NCBI RefSeq assembly: GCF_900119155.1
Contig: NZ_FPIR01000017.1
Coordinates: 31,650 to 95,649, forward strand
Length of the DNA: 64,000 bases
Source: Ruminococcus sp. YE71
GTDB taxonomy: Bacteria > Bacillota > Clostridia > Oscillospirales > Ruminococcaceae
Direction: 5' to 3'
The translations under genes were made by a program, and so were the position numbers. A model generated the notes under the pieces. That model was not told the origin of the DNA, did no database searches, and saw only the letters and a list, made by a program, of their open reading frames with translations. Each line of letters begins with the position of its first letter. Position 1 is the first letter of the stretch. Shown in pieces: positions 16,023-25,148 of this stretch.

Positions 16023-16727
16023 ATGAGTGCATTCGTTGAATTCAGGAACGTAAAAAAAACTTACAGGACAGGCGAGGTCGAGATAGAGGCTCTGCGCGAT
16101 GTCAGCTTTGAGATAGGCAAGGGCGAGTTCTGCGTTATAGTCGGCGCTTCGGGCGCGGGCAAGACCACCATACTCAACATTCTCGGCGGCATGGATACCC
16201 TCACTTCGGGAAGCGCCAAGCTCGACGGAGTGGATATCTCACAGCTCACGAAGAAACAGCTGACCGCTTACAGACGTTACGACGTCGGGTTCGTGTTCCA
16301 GTTCTATAATCTGGTGCAGAACCTTACCGCTCTCGAAAACGTGGAGCTTGCGGCACAGATCTGCAAAGACCCCCTCGACGCCGAAAAGGTGCTCGAACAG
16401 GTGGGGCTGGCAGAGCGCATGAAGAACTTTCCCGCACAGCTGTCGGGCGGCGAACAGCAGAGAGTCGCTATCGCAAGGGCGCTGGCGAAGAATCCGAAGC
16501 TGCTGCTCTGCGACGAGCCGACGGGCGCCCTCGACTACAACACGGGCAAGTCGGTGCTGAAGCTCCTTCAGGATACCTGCCGCAATAACGGAATGACCGT
16601 TGTGGTCATCACTCACAATTCGGCGCTGGCGGCTATGGCTGACCGCATCATCACGGTGAAGAGCGGCATGGTCGAGAGCATGAGGCTCAATGACGAGATA
16701 GTCGATGTTGAGCAGATAGAATGGTGA
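16023..16727 (+). CDS. ABC transporter ATPase (MacB/LolD type)
   Basis: 234 aa. Walker A GASGAGKTT (about 42-50), signature LSGGEQQRVAIARAL, Walker B LLLCDEPTGALD, and the H-loop VITHN are all intact. The length and motifs match the LolD/MacB/YknY branch that pairs with FtsX-like permeases. It overlaps the transport module: the permease ATG follows its stop by 4 nt. It probably energises mechanotransmission for peptide or lipid export rather than classical import (family knowledge). Confidence 0.9.
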   Translation: MSAFVEFRNVKKTYRTGEVEIEALRDVSFEIGKGEFCVIVGASGAGKTTILNILGGMDTLTSGSAKLDGVDISQLTKKQLTAYRRYDVGFVFQFYNLVQNLTALENVELAAQICKDPLDAEKVLEQVGLAERMKNFPAQLSGGEQQRVAIARALAKNPKLLLCDEPTGALDYNTGKSVLKLLQDTCRNNGMTVVVITHNSALAAMADRIITVKSGMVESMRLNDEIVDVEQIEW

Positions 16728-16731
16728 GCGG

Positions 16732-19587
16732 ATGAAGTCGAAAATGAAGCTCTCGGCACTGCGGGAGATAAAAAGCAGTCTCGGCAGATACATGGCGATA
16801 CTCGCGATAATCGCGCTGGGCGTCGGCTTTTTTTCGGGAGTGAGGATAACCACCCCGACGATGGTATACAACATGAACGGCTTTTTGCAGGAGGGTCAGC
16901 TGTATGACTACCGCCTGCTCTCGACCATCGGATGGGAAAAGTCGGACGTTGAAGACCTCGCCTCACAGCCCGATGTGCGTGCCTGTGAGGGGGCGTATTC
17001 CGCAGATATACTCTGCACCGACAGGGACGGAAAGAACGAGTACGTGTTCAAGGCGCACTCGCTGACGGAGAACGTAAACAAGATAAAGCTGACCAGCGGC
17101 AGAATGCCCGAATCTCCAGACGAGTGCCTGCTTGATGCAAAGATGGGCGGCATGAAGAACTCGGATATGGAGGGAAGCTCGGTCATCCGCATCAAGGACT
17201 CAAACGAGCAGGAGACCATCGGGATGTTCCGCTACAGGAAATACAAGGTCGTGGGCTACTGCTATTCTCCGCTGTATATCAACTTCGAGCGCGGCACGAC
17301 TTCGATAGGGACGGGAAGCGTTTCGGGGTTCATGTACGTGATGCCCGAAGCCTTCCGAAGCAAAGCCTACTCGGAGATATACGTCCGCTTTGACGAGGAT
17401 GAGACTATCTACTCGGAGGGCTACAAGGACTATATGGACGCTCACGAGGACTTGTGGGAGCGCATCACCCGCGAACACGCCGACGCACGCTATGAACGGC
17501 TGGTCAGCGACGCGGAAGAGAAGATAGCTGACGGAACCCGTAAACTTGAAGATAACCGTTCGGAGGGCGAAAAGAAGCTCTCGGACGCGGAGCAGGAGCT
17601 GGCAGAGGCGAGAAAGACCCTCGACGAGACCTCACAACAGCTTGCCGCCGCTAAGGAACAGATAGACAGCGGCAGGGCAGAGCTTGAAAAGATGAAGCAG
17701 CAGCTCGGAGAAGCGGCTGCGGCTCAGCTTGCCGAACAGGAGGCCGTGCTCGACGCTTCCGAGGAGGAGTACGAAAAGGGGCTTGCCGAATATCAGAAGG
17801 GCGAGGATGATTATGCCTCGGGGCTTGAGACCTACAACAGCAACAAGCAGAATTTCGACAGCAGGATAGCCGACGCCGAGCGCGAGATCGCAGACGCAAG
17901 AGATGCGGTCGCATCGCTGAAAAAGCCCGAGACGTTCCTGATGGGACGGGGTACGAACATCGGCGTTGCCTGCTTCGAGAACGACTCGGACATAGTGGCG
18001 CAGGTCGCAAAGGTGTTCCCGATATTCTTCATACTGGTGGCGGCGCTGGTCTGCATGACCACCATGAGCCGCATGGTCGAGGAACAGCGCACCCAGATAG
18101 GCGTGTTCAAGGCACTGGGCTACTCAAACGGCTCGATAATGGGCAGGCTGATGTTCTATTCGGGAAGTGCGGCGGTCATCGGCGCGGCGGCAGGCTACGC
18201 CGTGGGGACCATGCTTTTCCCGAGAGTCATCTGGATGACCTATCAGCTCATGTATGTAGACCTTGAGATGAAGTATATGTTCGATGTTAAGCTGGCGGTC
18301 ATTTCGGGAGCGGTCTCGCTGCTCTGTTCGGTGGGTACCACATGGGCATCCTGCCGCTACGAGCTTTCCGAGACAGCCGCATCGCTGATGCGCCCGAAAG
18401 CACCGAAGGCAGGCAAGCGAGTTCTGCTGGAGAGGATACCCTTCATCTGGAAGCGGCTGAGATTCCTTGTGAAGGTCTCGGTGCGAAACATCTTCCGCTA
18501 CAAGAAACGCTTCTTCATGATGATACTCGGTATCAGCGGCTGTACGGCTCTGCTTCTGACGGGCTTCGGCATCAAGGATTCGGTAGCAGGCTTTGCGGAC
18601 GTGCAGTACGGCGAGGTGTTCGTGACCGACGCCGACATGATATTCGACCCAGAGGACGGAAAGCTCCCCGAAAGCGTGGAAAAACTGCTCGCGGAACACA
18701 CCGCCGAGCACAAGCTCCTGCGCGAGTGTTCGTGGGATCTGGTGACGAAGGACAAGACCAAGAGCATCACACTTGAAGTCCCCGAAAACTACGACGGGAT
18801 GGACAGCTTCGTGCGGATGAATACGGCGGACGGCGAGCCTGTTCCCGTGCCGAAGAGCGGCGAAGCTGTGGTCAGCAGGAGCCTTGAAGAACGCTACGGC
18901 GTTCATACGGGGGATACCATCACCCTGCGCGACGACAAGCTGAACGAACTGCACCTGAAAGTCATCGGCGTGTTCAGGAACCATGTGTATAACTACGTTT
19001 TCACCTGCCCCGAGACCTTCACGGAACAGCTGGGGACCGCCCCCGAGTTCAACGGCGCTTTCATGAACTTTGCTGAGGGCACCGACGAATTCAAGGAAGC
19101 GGCGGCGATAGCAGGGGACAAGGCGGTGAAGAACGTGACCGTTTATTCCGAGCTGAAAGAGCGCATGAGAAAGACCATGTCGAGCCTTGACTACGTTGTC
19201 CTGCTGGTCATCGTCAGCGCGGCGGGGCTTGCGTTCATCGTGATATATAACCTTACAAACATAAACATCACCGAACGTCTGCGTGAGATAGCCACCATCA
19301 AGGTGCTGGGCTTTTTCCGAAGCGAGACAAGCGCATACGTCCTTCGGGAGAACATCGCGCTCACCGCCATCGGCACTCTGGTCGGACTGGGACTGGGCAT
19401 ACTTCTGCACCGCTTCGTGATGGGGCAGATAGTTGTGGACATGGTGTCGTTCAGCGTGCGCATACTGCCGCTGAGCTATGTGTACAGCGTGGTGCTGACG
19501 TTCGTGTTCAATTTCCTCGTTGACCTTGTCATGGAGAACAAGCTCGAACGGATAAATATGGCGGAATCGCTCAAGACCATCGATTAA
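16732..19587 (+). CDS. FtsX-like ABC permease with large coiled-coil extracellular region
   Basis: 951 aa. One membrane segment near residues 20-40, a large extracytoplasmic part, then an FtsX core (three segments, about 425-535), a second extracellular part, and a second FtsX core at the C terminus (about 805-945). Residues about 255-400 are a Lys/Glu/Ala-rich heptad region (for example AEQELAEARKTLDETSQQL), an extended coiled coil. This layout is common in Firmicutes ABC exporters of unknown substrate. It is translated together with the ATPase at 16023 and followed 13 nt later by a serine hydrolase. Confidence 0.85.
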   Translation: MKSKMKLSALREIKSSLGRYMAILAIIALGVGFFSGVRITTPTMVYNMNGFLQEGQLYDYRLLSTIGWEKSDVEDLASQPDVRACEGAYSADILCTDRDGKNEYVFKAHSLTENVNKIKLTSGRMPESPDECLLDAKMGGMKNSDMEGSSVIRIKDSNEQETIGMFRYRKYKVVGYCYSPLYINFERGTTSIGTGSVSGFMYVMPEAFRSKAYSEIYVRFDEDETIYSEGYKDYMDAHEDLWERITREHADARYERLVSDAEEKIADGTRKLEDNRSEGEKKLSDAEQELAEARKTLDETSQQLAAAKEQIDSGRAELEKMKQQLGEAAAAQLAEQEAVLDASEEEYEKGLAEYQKGEDDYASGLETYNSNKQNFDSRIADAEREIADARDAVASLKKPETFLMGRGTNIGVACFENDSDIVAQVAKVFPIFFILVAALVCMTTMSRMVEEQRTQIGVFKALGYSNGSIMGRLMFYSGSAAVIGAAAGYAVGTMLFPRVIWMTYQLMYVDLEMKYMFDVKLAVISGAVSLLCSVGTTWASCRYELSETAASLMRPKAPKAGKRVLLERIPFIWKRLRFLVKVSVRNIFRYKKRFFMMILGISGCTALLLTGFGIKDSVAGFADVQYGEVFVTDADMIFDPEDGKLPESVEKLLAEHTAEHKLLRECSWDLVTKDKTKSITLEVPENYDGMDSFVRMNTADGEPVPVPKSGEAVVSRSLEERYGVHTGDTITLRDDKLNELHLKVIGVFRNHVYNYVFTCPETFTEQLGTAPEFNGAFMNFAEGTDEFKEAAAIAGDKAVKNVTVYSELKERMRKTMSSLDYVVLLVIVSAAGLAFIVIYNLTNINITERLREIATIKVLGFFRSETSAYVLRENIALTAIGTLVGLGLGILLHRFVMGQIVVDMVSFSVRILPLSYVYSVVLTFVFNFLVDLVMENKLERINMAESLKTID

Positions 19588-19600
19588 CGGAGGGACATAT

Positions 19601-20746
19601 ATGAATTTTGAGAATATCAACAGCGCGGTCAGCCGCAGTATCGAAAGGCAGTCGGAAACGGGTGCGGCTTTCGTGCTGACCCGCGACGGAAAGCCGATAC
19701 ACATCTTTGCGGCAGGACTTGCCGACGCCGAAAAAGGAACGGCGTTCACACCCGATACCATTTGCAGGGCTTTTTCCTGCTCGAAGATAGTGACCGCCAC
19801 CGCCTGCGTGCAGCTTATCGAGAGGGGACTGCTGGACACAAGCTGGGAGCTGGGCTGGCTCATCCCCGAGTTTTCCGATGCGAAGTACGTCCGCGGCGGC
19901 AAGAAGCTCGATTCGCCGCCCATCCGCATCCGCGACCTGCTGAACATGACTTCGGGCATCGCTTACCCGGGCGACTGGCACGAGGGCGTGGAGGTCATGA
20001 ACAAGGTATGGGATGCACTTGACGACAGCATCAAGAACGGCAGACCGATGACCACTCAGGAATTCGCGGCGGCAGTCGGAAAAGCTCCGCTGATGTACGC
20101 GGCAGGGGACGAGTGGATGTACGGCTCGTCTGCGGACATTCTCGGTGCGGTGGTCGAAAGGGTCGCGGAAATGCGCTTTTCCGAGTACCTTGCAAAGAAT
20201 ATCTTTGAACCGCTTGGCATGGAGGACACGGCGTTCTATGTGCCTGCGGACAAGCGCGACAGACTGGCGGTGCTGTACGAGGGCGCTGGCGAAAGCAGGA
20301 AACTGCCCGAGTACGTCAACCTCTGCATCTACGATTACGACGAGCCGCCGAAGTTCGAGTCGGGCGGGGCGGGACTCTTCACGACCGCAAACGACCTCGC
20401 AAAGCTCGGCGCTGAGCTTGCCTGCGGCGGAAAGGGCGTTATCAGCAGGCGCGGTGTGGACTTCATGCGCACGAACGGTCTTTCACCCGAACAGAGAAAG
20501 ACCTACAACTGGGACTCCACAAGGGGTTACGGCTACGGCAACCTCGTGAGAGTGCTGGAGGACAGGAACCTTGCAGGCACGCTGGCGAACGAGGGCGCAT
20601 TCGGCTGGGACGGCTGGACGGGCACATATCTGCTCTGCGACCCGAAGGAAAAGCTGTCGGTGACGCTGTTCGTTCAGCGCTGCGGCGCAGGCACGACTCA
20701 GCTGGCAAGAGATGTGGTGAACGCATCCTACGCGGCACTGGGATAA
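19601..20746 (+). CDS. Beta-lactamase-fold serine hydrolase (class C/esterase family)
   Basis: 381 aa. The catalytic SxxK is visible as FSCSKIVTA (about residues 56-64), and a Tyr-based second motif is seen as MYGSSADILG. The C-terminal segment GAFGWDGWTGTYLLCDP takes the place of the KTG strand, HTG/GWxG-like, as in esterase EstB-type and ClbP/D-aminopeptidase-like members. It has no signal peptide, so it is likely cytoplasmic and not a drug-resistance beta-lactamase. RBS GGAGG; probably co-transcribed with the ABC exporter, perhaps hydrolysing an ester or peptide related to the exported compound (inference). Confidence 0.8.
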   Translation: MNFENINSAVSRSIERQSETGAAFVLTRDGKPIHIFAAGLADAEKGTAFTPDTICRAFSCSKIVTATACVQLIERGLLDTSWELGWLIPEFSDAKYVRGGKKLDSPPIRIRDLLNMTSGIAYPGDWHEGVEVMNKVWDALDDSIKNGRPMTTQEFAAAVGKAPLMYAAGDEWMYGSSADILGAVVERVAEMRFSEYLAKNIFEPLGMEDTAFYVPADKRDRLAVLYEGAGESRKLPEYVNLCIYDYDEPPKFESGGAGLFTTANDLAKLGAELACGGKGVISRRGVDFMRTNGLSPEQRKTYNWDSTRGYGYGNLVRVLEDRNLAGTLANEGAFGWDGWTGTYLLCDPKEKLSVTLFVQRCGAGTTQLARDVVNASYAALG

Positions 20747-20818
20747 AAAGACTATCTGCAGAAGTGTGGATTCTGCCGATTTTTTTCGTCCTCAGCAAAG
20801 TGAAATGTAGAAAAAATA

Positions 20819-20847
20819 TTGACAATTGATGAAATTTGAGGTATAAT
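20819..20847 (+). promoter_or_regulatory. Consensus promoter of the AIM24 gene
   Basis: Perfect TTGACA (20819-20824), 17 bp, perfect TATAAT (20842-20847). Confidence 0.85.
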
Positions 20848-20893
20848 TGACATAGCATTCATGACCGATTGCGTTATAAAGGAGGATACGATT

Positions 20894-21679
20894 ATGATAA
20901 GAACAAACATTTTCCAGGAGACAGCCGCCCACAAGGTAGTTCAGCAGCTCGGAGGTTTTTCGGTGCTGGAGTATGAGCGCGACCTTTCGGTGTCGCCTTC
21001 GACGGCTCAGTCGGCATATTTTTCGTCCAAGATGGGCGTACACAAGCGTCAGGTCATTTGCAGTCTGAACGGCAGCGGCGTTGTGATCCAGTCGGGTGCG
21101 ATGCAGTGGTTCGCAGGCGCGGTGGAGGCGCAGACCAACATCAAGGGCGCAGGCGATATGCTCAAGAAGTTCGTGGGCAGCAAGGTGACGGGCGAATCGG
21201 CGGTCAAGCCGAGGTATGTCGGCACGGGAACGCTGGTGCTCGAACCGACGTACAAGTACATCCTGCTTGAGGACATCGGCAAGTGGGGCGGCAGTCTTGT
21301 GATAGAGGACGGTCTGTTCCTTGCGGCGAACGACAGTGTTGACATCAGTGTGACTGCCCGCTCGAACATTTCGTCGGCGATGCTTGGCGGCGAGGGTATG
21401 TTCAACACCTGCCTGAGGGGCAATGGCATTGCGGTGCTGGAGAGTCCTGTTCCGAGGGAGGAGCTGGTGATCGTAGATCTGGAGAACGATCAGCTGAAGA
21501 TCGACGGAAACTTTGCGATCGCGTGGTCATCGTCGCTGAATTTCACGGTAGAGCGCACGACGAAGACGCTGGTAGGATCAGCGGCGTCGGGAGAAGGGCT
21601 TGTGAATGTTTACAGGGGCACAGGACGAGTACTGATGGCACCTGTACAGAGCGGCACATTATCGATAATAAGCGGCTAA
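20894..21679 (+). CDS. AIM24 family (DUF124) protein
   Basis: 261 aa. ATG 20894 is chosen because AAAGGAGG lies just upstream; an in-frame ATG at 20861 has none. The Gly-rich beta-strand pattern (QWFAGAVEAQTNIKGAGDMLKKFVGSK, GTGTLVLEPTYKYI, GEGLVNVYRGTGRVLMAP) identifies the AIM24/DUF124 family, named after a yeast mitochondrial protein and found widely in bacteria without a firm biochemical role. It has no signal peptide or membrane segment. Monocistronic, with a near-perfect promoter and terminator. Confidence 0.85.
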   Translation: MIRTNIFQETAAHKVVQQLGGFSVLEYERDLSVSPSTAQSAYFSSKMGVHKRQVICSLNGSGVVIQSGAMQWFAGAVEAQTNIKGAGDMLKKFVGSKVTGESAVKPRYVGTGTLVLEPTYKYILLEDIGKWGGSLVIEDGLFLAANDSVDISVTARSNISSAMLGGEGMFNTCLRGNGIAVLESPVPREELVIVDLENDQLKIDGNFAIAWSSSLNFTVERTTKTLVGSAASGEGLVNVYRGTGRVLMAPVQSGTLSIISG

Positions 21680-21683
21680 AAAA

Positions 21684-21720
21684 ATACCGTCTGTACGTAA
21701 CTGTACAGGCGGTATATTTT
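21684..21720 (+). terminator. Terminator of the AIM24 gene
   Basis: 13-bp stem ATACCGTCTGTAC / GTACAGGCGGTAT (one G-T) followed by ATTTTT. Confidence 0.85.
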
Positions 21721-21784
21721 TAGAACAAGACCACCGTCCCGTTTACTCTGTTTCGGTATGGCAGTGTTTGTGCAGGTCTGTATA

Positions 21785-21948
21785 AATCGCTGGTGCGATT
21801 TTTGGGGGCTTTGCCAAAAGTCGCTCCGCTCTTTTGGCAAAATAAAATCGGCATTTCACGCTTCGAGGGTTCATTTGAGCTCTGCTGTCATGCAGAGTTC
21901 TTTTCCTCGATTTTCGGGAAATGCCGATTTTATTTTTGTGGGGGGGGG
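21785..21948. repeat. Cluster of nested palindromes plus a G9 tract
   Basis: Between the converging AIM24 and glycyl-tRNA synthetase genes lie AATCGC/GCGATT (21785-21800), an 11-bp perfect inverted repeat TTTGCCAAAAG/CTTTTGGCAAA (21810-21841), and a 17-bp perfect inverted repeat AATAAAATCGGCATTTC/GAAATGCCGATTTTATT (21841-21857 and 21918-21934). The last encloses CTCTGC/GCAGAG and CGAGG/CCTCG pairs, and is followed by nine G's. It has no coding potential that I trust. Confidence 0.7.
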
Positions 21949-22011
21949 ATGATGGCTCTCTTTCGGGTCAAAGCCATGTTCCCTGGGCGGGGACGCTGTC
22001 CCCGAGCCACT

Positions 22012-22112
22012 GCTGGGGGAGCCTTTGTAGCCGTGCGCAGCTAAGGCGGGGGTCTCCATCCCTCCTTAACTTTTTTAGTCTCTGGCGTGTACGGGACAGT
22101 GGTTTGGTTTTT
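22012..22112 (+). repeat. Dispersed repeat, partial copy C
   Basis: The first half (GCTGGGGGAG...CCGTGCG.AGCTAAGGCGGGG) matches the right end of the copy at 42147-42475. The second half (GGTCTCC...AACTTTTTT.GTCTCTGGCG...TTGG(T)TTTT) matches 44684-44750. It is a composite of two repeat modules ending at the 3' end of the glycyl-tRNA synthetase gene. Confidence 0.6.
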
Positions 22113-23496
22113 AGAATGCGAGCTTCTCTTCGAGATACTTCTCAAGATCAGCTATGGGCATACGTACCTGCTCCATGCTGTCGCGCTCACGTACTGTTAC
22201 ACATCCGTCGGTCTCGGACTCGAAATCGTATGTCACACAGAACGGTGTGCCGATCTCGTCCTGACGACGGTATCTCTTGCCAATGCTTCCTGCTTCATCA
22301 TAGTCAACAAAGAACTTCTTCGACAGATCCTCGAATACCTTGCTCGCAGGCTCGGACAGCTTCTTGGAAAGCGGCAGTACAGCAGCCTTTACAGGAGCAA
22401 GCGCAGGATGGAAACGCATAACTGTACGAACGTCGGGCTTCTCCTCGGTGCCGATGTTCTCCTCGTCATATGCCTCGCATACAACTGCAAGGAACAGTCT
22501 CTCAACACCCAGCGAGGGCTCGATAACGTACGGAACATATCTCTCGTTGGTCTCGGGATCGAGATAGTCGAGGTTCTTGCCCGATGTCTTGATGTGCTGG
22601 TTCAGGTCGTAGTCGGTTCTGTCCGCAACGCCCCACAGCTCGCCCCAGCCGAACGGGAACAGATATTCAAAGTCGGTGGTAGCCTTGGAGTAGAAGCACA
22701 GCTCCTCAGCAGAATGGTCGCGCAGTCTCAGGTTCTCTTCCTTGATGTTCAGCGACAGCAGCCAGTCACGGCAGAAGCTTCTCCAGTAGTCGAACCACTC
22801 AAGGTCAGTGCCGGGCTTGCAGAAGAACTCAAGCTCCATCTGCTCGAACTCTCTTACACGGAAGATGAAGTTTCCTGGAGTGATCTCGTTTCTGAAGGAC
22901 TTGCCCACCTGCGCAACGCCGAAGGGGACCTTCTTTCTGGTGGTGCGCTGGATGTTCGCGAAGTTTACGAAGATACCCTGCGCAGTCTCGGGACGCAGAT
23001 ACAGCTCAGCCTTCGAGTCCTCGGTTACGCCCTGGAAGGTCTTGAACATCAGGTTGAACTGACGGATGTCGGTGAAGTTGTGCTTGCCGCACTGGGGGCA
23101 GGGAATGTTCTTTTCCTTGATGTAGTCCATCAGCTGCTCGTTCGACCAGCCTGCAACGTTTGTGCCGTCAAAGTCCTCGATGAGGTTGTCCGCACGGTGA
23201 CGGGTGTGGCACTCCTTGCAGTCCATGAGCGGGTCGGAGAAGCCGCCGAGGTGTCCCGAAGCTACCCAGGTCTGCGGATTCATCAGGATAGCCGAATCAA
23301 GTCCTACGTTGTACTTGTTCTCCTGAATGAACTTCTTTCTCCATGCGTTCTTGATGTTGGTCTTCAGCTCTACGCCGAGCGGACCGTAATCCCAGGTGTT
23401 TGCAAGTCCGCCGTAGATCTCCGAGCCTGCATATACAAAGCCTCTGCCCTTACACAGAGCCACGATCTTGTCCATTGTCTTTTCGCTGTTAAGCAT
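22111..23496 (-). CDS. glyQS: Glycyl-tRNA synthetase, dimeric type
   Basis: 461 aa, the length of the alpha2 (archaeal/Gram-positive) enzyme that charges tRNA-Gly in a single polypeptide. Class II motifs are visible: [24 protein letters not shown] at the N terminus, the motif 2 region [25 protein letters not shown], and the C-terminal anticodon domain. Two Cys pairs (CKECHTRH and CPQCGKH) form the inserted zinc-binding site. Monocistronic, with promoter at 23542-23570. The leader is only about 40 nt, so there is no room for a T-box. Confidence 0.95.
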   Translation of the reverse strand: MLNSEKTMDKIVALCKGRGFVYAGSEIYGGLANTWDYGPLGVELKTNIKNAWRKKFIQENKYNVGLDSAILMNPQTWVASGHLGGFSDPLMDCKECHTRHRADNLIEDFDGTNVAGWSNEQLMDYIKEKNIPCPQCGKHNFTDIRQFNLMFKTFQGVTEDSKAELYLRPETAQGIFVNFANIQRTTRKKVPFGVAQVGKSFRNEITPGNFIFRVREFEQMELEFFCKPGTDLEWFDYWRSFCRDWLLSLNIKEENLRLRDHSAEELCFYSKATTDFEYLFPFGWGELWGVADRTDYDLNQHIKTSGKNLDYLDPETNERYVPYVIEPSLGVERLFLAVVCEAYDEENIGTEEKPDVRTVMRFHPALAPVKAAVLPLSKKLSEPASKVFEDLSKKFFVDYDEAGSIGKRYRRQDEIGTPFCVTYDFESETDGCVTVRERDSMEQVRMPIADLEKYLEEKLAF

Positions 23497-23532
23497 TGTT
23501 TTACCATTCCTTTCTGTTTTTTGAGAAATGCT

Positions 23533-23578
23533 GTAATCTATATTATACTACATTATTCCGCAAATTGCAATAGATTAC
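23533..23578 (-). promoter_or_regulatory. Promoter of glyQS inside a 9-bp inverted repeat
   Basis: Minus strand TTGCAA (23565-23570), 17 bp, TATAAT (23542-23547). It is bracketed by a perfect inverted repeat GTAATCTAT (23533-23541) and ATAGATTAC (23570-23578), which could be an operator or cruciform. Confidence 0.65.
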
Positions 23579-23617
23579 ATAAAACTTTCATAATTGTTCC
23601 ATTCTCCCGAAAATAAA

Positions 23618-23647
23618 GACCATGCCCTGTATCCCAAAAGCATGGTC
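23618..23647 (-). terminator. Terminator of the alpha/beta hydrolase gene
   Basis: GACCATGC/GCATGGTC stem between the stop at 23657 and the glyQS promoter, followed on the minus strand by TTTATTTTC. Confidence 0.6.
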
Positions 23648-23656
23648 CTGTTTTTC

Positions 23657-24763
23657 TCACGACGGCTCAAGCTGCTGCGTGAAGAACTCATCCACCTGAT
23701 CGAAGAGCTCTGTATTTATCCCGTTCGCGAGCTTCTTGTTCACCGAACGGTAGTAGGCAGCAAGCGCCTGATTCGGTATCTTACCGTTGTACTGCTTCAT
23801 CATCAGTTCAAACTGCGGGTCGAGTTTTTTGCGCATATAGTTTACGGTCTTTTTCGAGTAGAGGTATGAGTTGTGACCGCGTCTGCGCTTTTCATCCATC
23901 GTCACGTAAACGACCTTCTCGTTCGTGATCTTGCTCTGCTGATTGATTATCGCCGCGCCGTCGTAGCGCACGGTCTTGTCAGACGTTCCGTGAACGACCA
24001 TGACGGGTATGTTGGATTTATTGATGCCGTCCACCGCCGAAAGGTCTGAGTAGTTCCTGAAACAAGCCTTGTTGTACAGCCAGATGAAGGGGGTCAGATA
24101 CTTCGCCGATTCGCTGCCGAGTATCAGCTCGCTCGCCTCGTTCAGCTCCTTCATAGGCGTACAGTAGCCAGAAAGTGTCACGCAGGCTTTAATATCGTGG
24201 TCGAAGTTCAGCACAGCCGCTGACGCATACCCGCCCCAGCTGTGACCCATGACGAACATGGGCAGCTCGTTGAGCCTGTCGTCGCTCTCTGCGTAGGTCA
24301 GCGCCTTGTCAAGATCAATGGCACTCTGCGCCAGACCTATCGTGCTCGAACCCTCGCTCGAACAGCTTCCCGTGGCGTCATACGCAAACACCCGCCAGCC
24401 CTTGTCAACCATCGAGATAAGTATCGGCATATAACTCTCGTGTCCCGCGCCGATGCCGTGGGCAAACACGATCAGACCCTTGTCGTTGTCCATGCCGTAA
24501 ATGTAGCCGTGCAGAGTGTTGTGCCCCGACAGGAAAGTGACTTCCTCCCTCGGATACTTGCTCGCGTAGTGGCTGTAACGGTAGTTGTATGAGTACTTCT
24601 TGTCAGGATAGTCCACCCTCGTGAACCTCGACCTCATCAGAAACGTCGTCAGCCCCATGAACACAGCAAAAAACATCAGCACCCCTGCAATGATGACCGC
24701 TAAGATCAGCTTCCGCCGATTCTTTCTCTTGACTTTTCGTATATGTTTCTGCTCGGGACTCAT
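23657..24763 (-). CDS. Membrane-anchored alpha/beta hydrolase
   Basis: 368 aa from ATG 24763 (a GTG nine bases upstream is possible but too close to the AGAAGG RBS). A Lys/Arg-rich N terminus is followed by one membrane segment (about 20-42), so the catalytic part should face outward. It shows the oxyanion region VFAHGIGAG and the nucleophile elbow GHSWGG; the acid and His are expected in the VVHGTSDKTV and RRGHNSY segments. It resembles the serine aminopeptidase/Abhydrolase group; the substrate is unknown. The upstream gap holds a dispersed repeat copy. Confidence 0.8.
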   Translation of the reverse strand: MSPEQKHIRKVKRKNRRKLILAVIIAGVLMFFAVFMGLTTFLMRSRFTRVDYPDKKYSYNYRYSHYASKYPREEVTFLSGHNTLHGYIYGMDNDKGLIVFAHGIGAGHESYMPILISMVDKGWRVFAYDATGSCSSEGSSTIGLAQSAIDLDKALTYAESDDRLNELPMFVMGHSWGGYASAAVLNFDHDIKACVTLSGYCTPMKELNEASELILGSESAKYLTPFIWLYNKACFRNYSDLSAVDGINKSNIPVMVVHGTSDKTVRYDGAAIINQQSKITNEKVVYVTMDEKRRRGHNSYLYSKKTVNYMRKKLDPQFELMMKQYNGKIPNQALAAYYRSVNKKLANGINTELFDQVDEFFTQQLEPS

Positions 24764-24830
24764 TACGATCACGACCTTCTTACATTATATTCACCTTTGT
24801 GTGCTTGTCTTTGGAAAAGTGCTGTCTATC

Positions 24831-25130
24831 TTGGTGGAAGACCCTTTTAAAAAAGGGTCTTCCACCAACCCCCCTCACTAAAATTTTTAATACTTTTTGG
24901 CTTTTGGGTGGTTCTTTATTAGTTTGTGCAGGTCGGGAAATTTGTGGTTCTTTTTCTCATTGGGCGACCTTGCCAAAAAGACGTTCAAAGGAGGTCAACA
25001 CATCATTTGCGGAATTTTTCAGATGGTCACTTTTGAAGCGGTGATAGTCCATCTTCTAAACCACAACAAACGACATATTAAAAGTCTTTGGAAGGGGAGC
25101 TGGGTGAGAAGCTAAGGCGGGTTTCTCCGG
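24831..25130 (+). repeat. Dispersed intergenic repeat, copy A
   Basis: About 300 bp related along its length to 42147-42475. It begins with an 18-bp perfect inverted repeat (TTGGTGGAAGACCCTTTT at 24831-24848 and its complement at 24851-24868). A 31-nt stretch (24886-24916) is identical to 42201-42231, and AAAGTCTTTGGAAGGGG and AGCTAAGGCGGG are shared near the right end. It has no coding capacity and fills the gap between the hydrolase and FtsK genes. Confidence 0.8.
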
Positions 25131-25148
25131 TAATAAACCGCGCCTCAC

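Noticed and set aside
18124..19959. 611-codon open frame opposite the FtsX permease
   Set aside because: Spans two real sense genes and gives a His/Arg-rich translation without domains.
19601..20746. Beta-lactam resistance enzyme
   Set aside because: No signal peptide and no KTG motif; it matches the esterase/peptidase branch.
23497..23541. T-box riboswitch before glyQS
   Set aside because: The predicted leader is only about 40 nt and shows no T-box motif.
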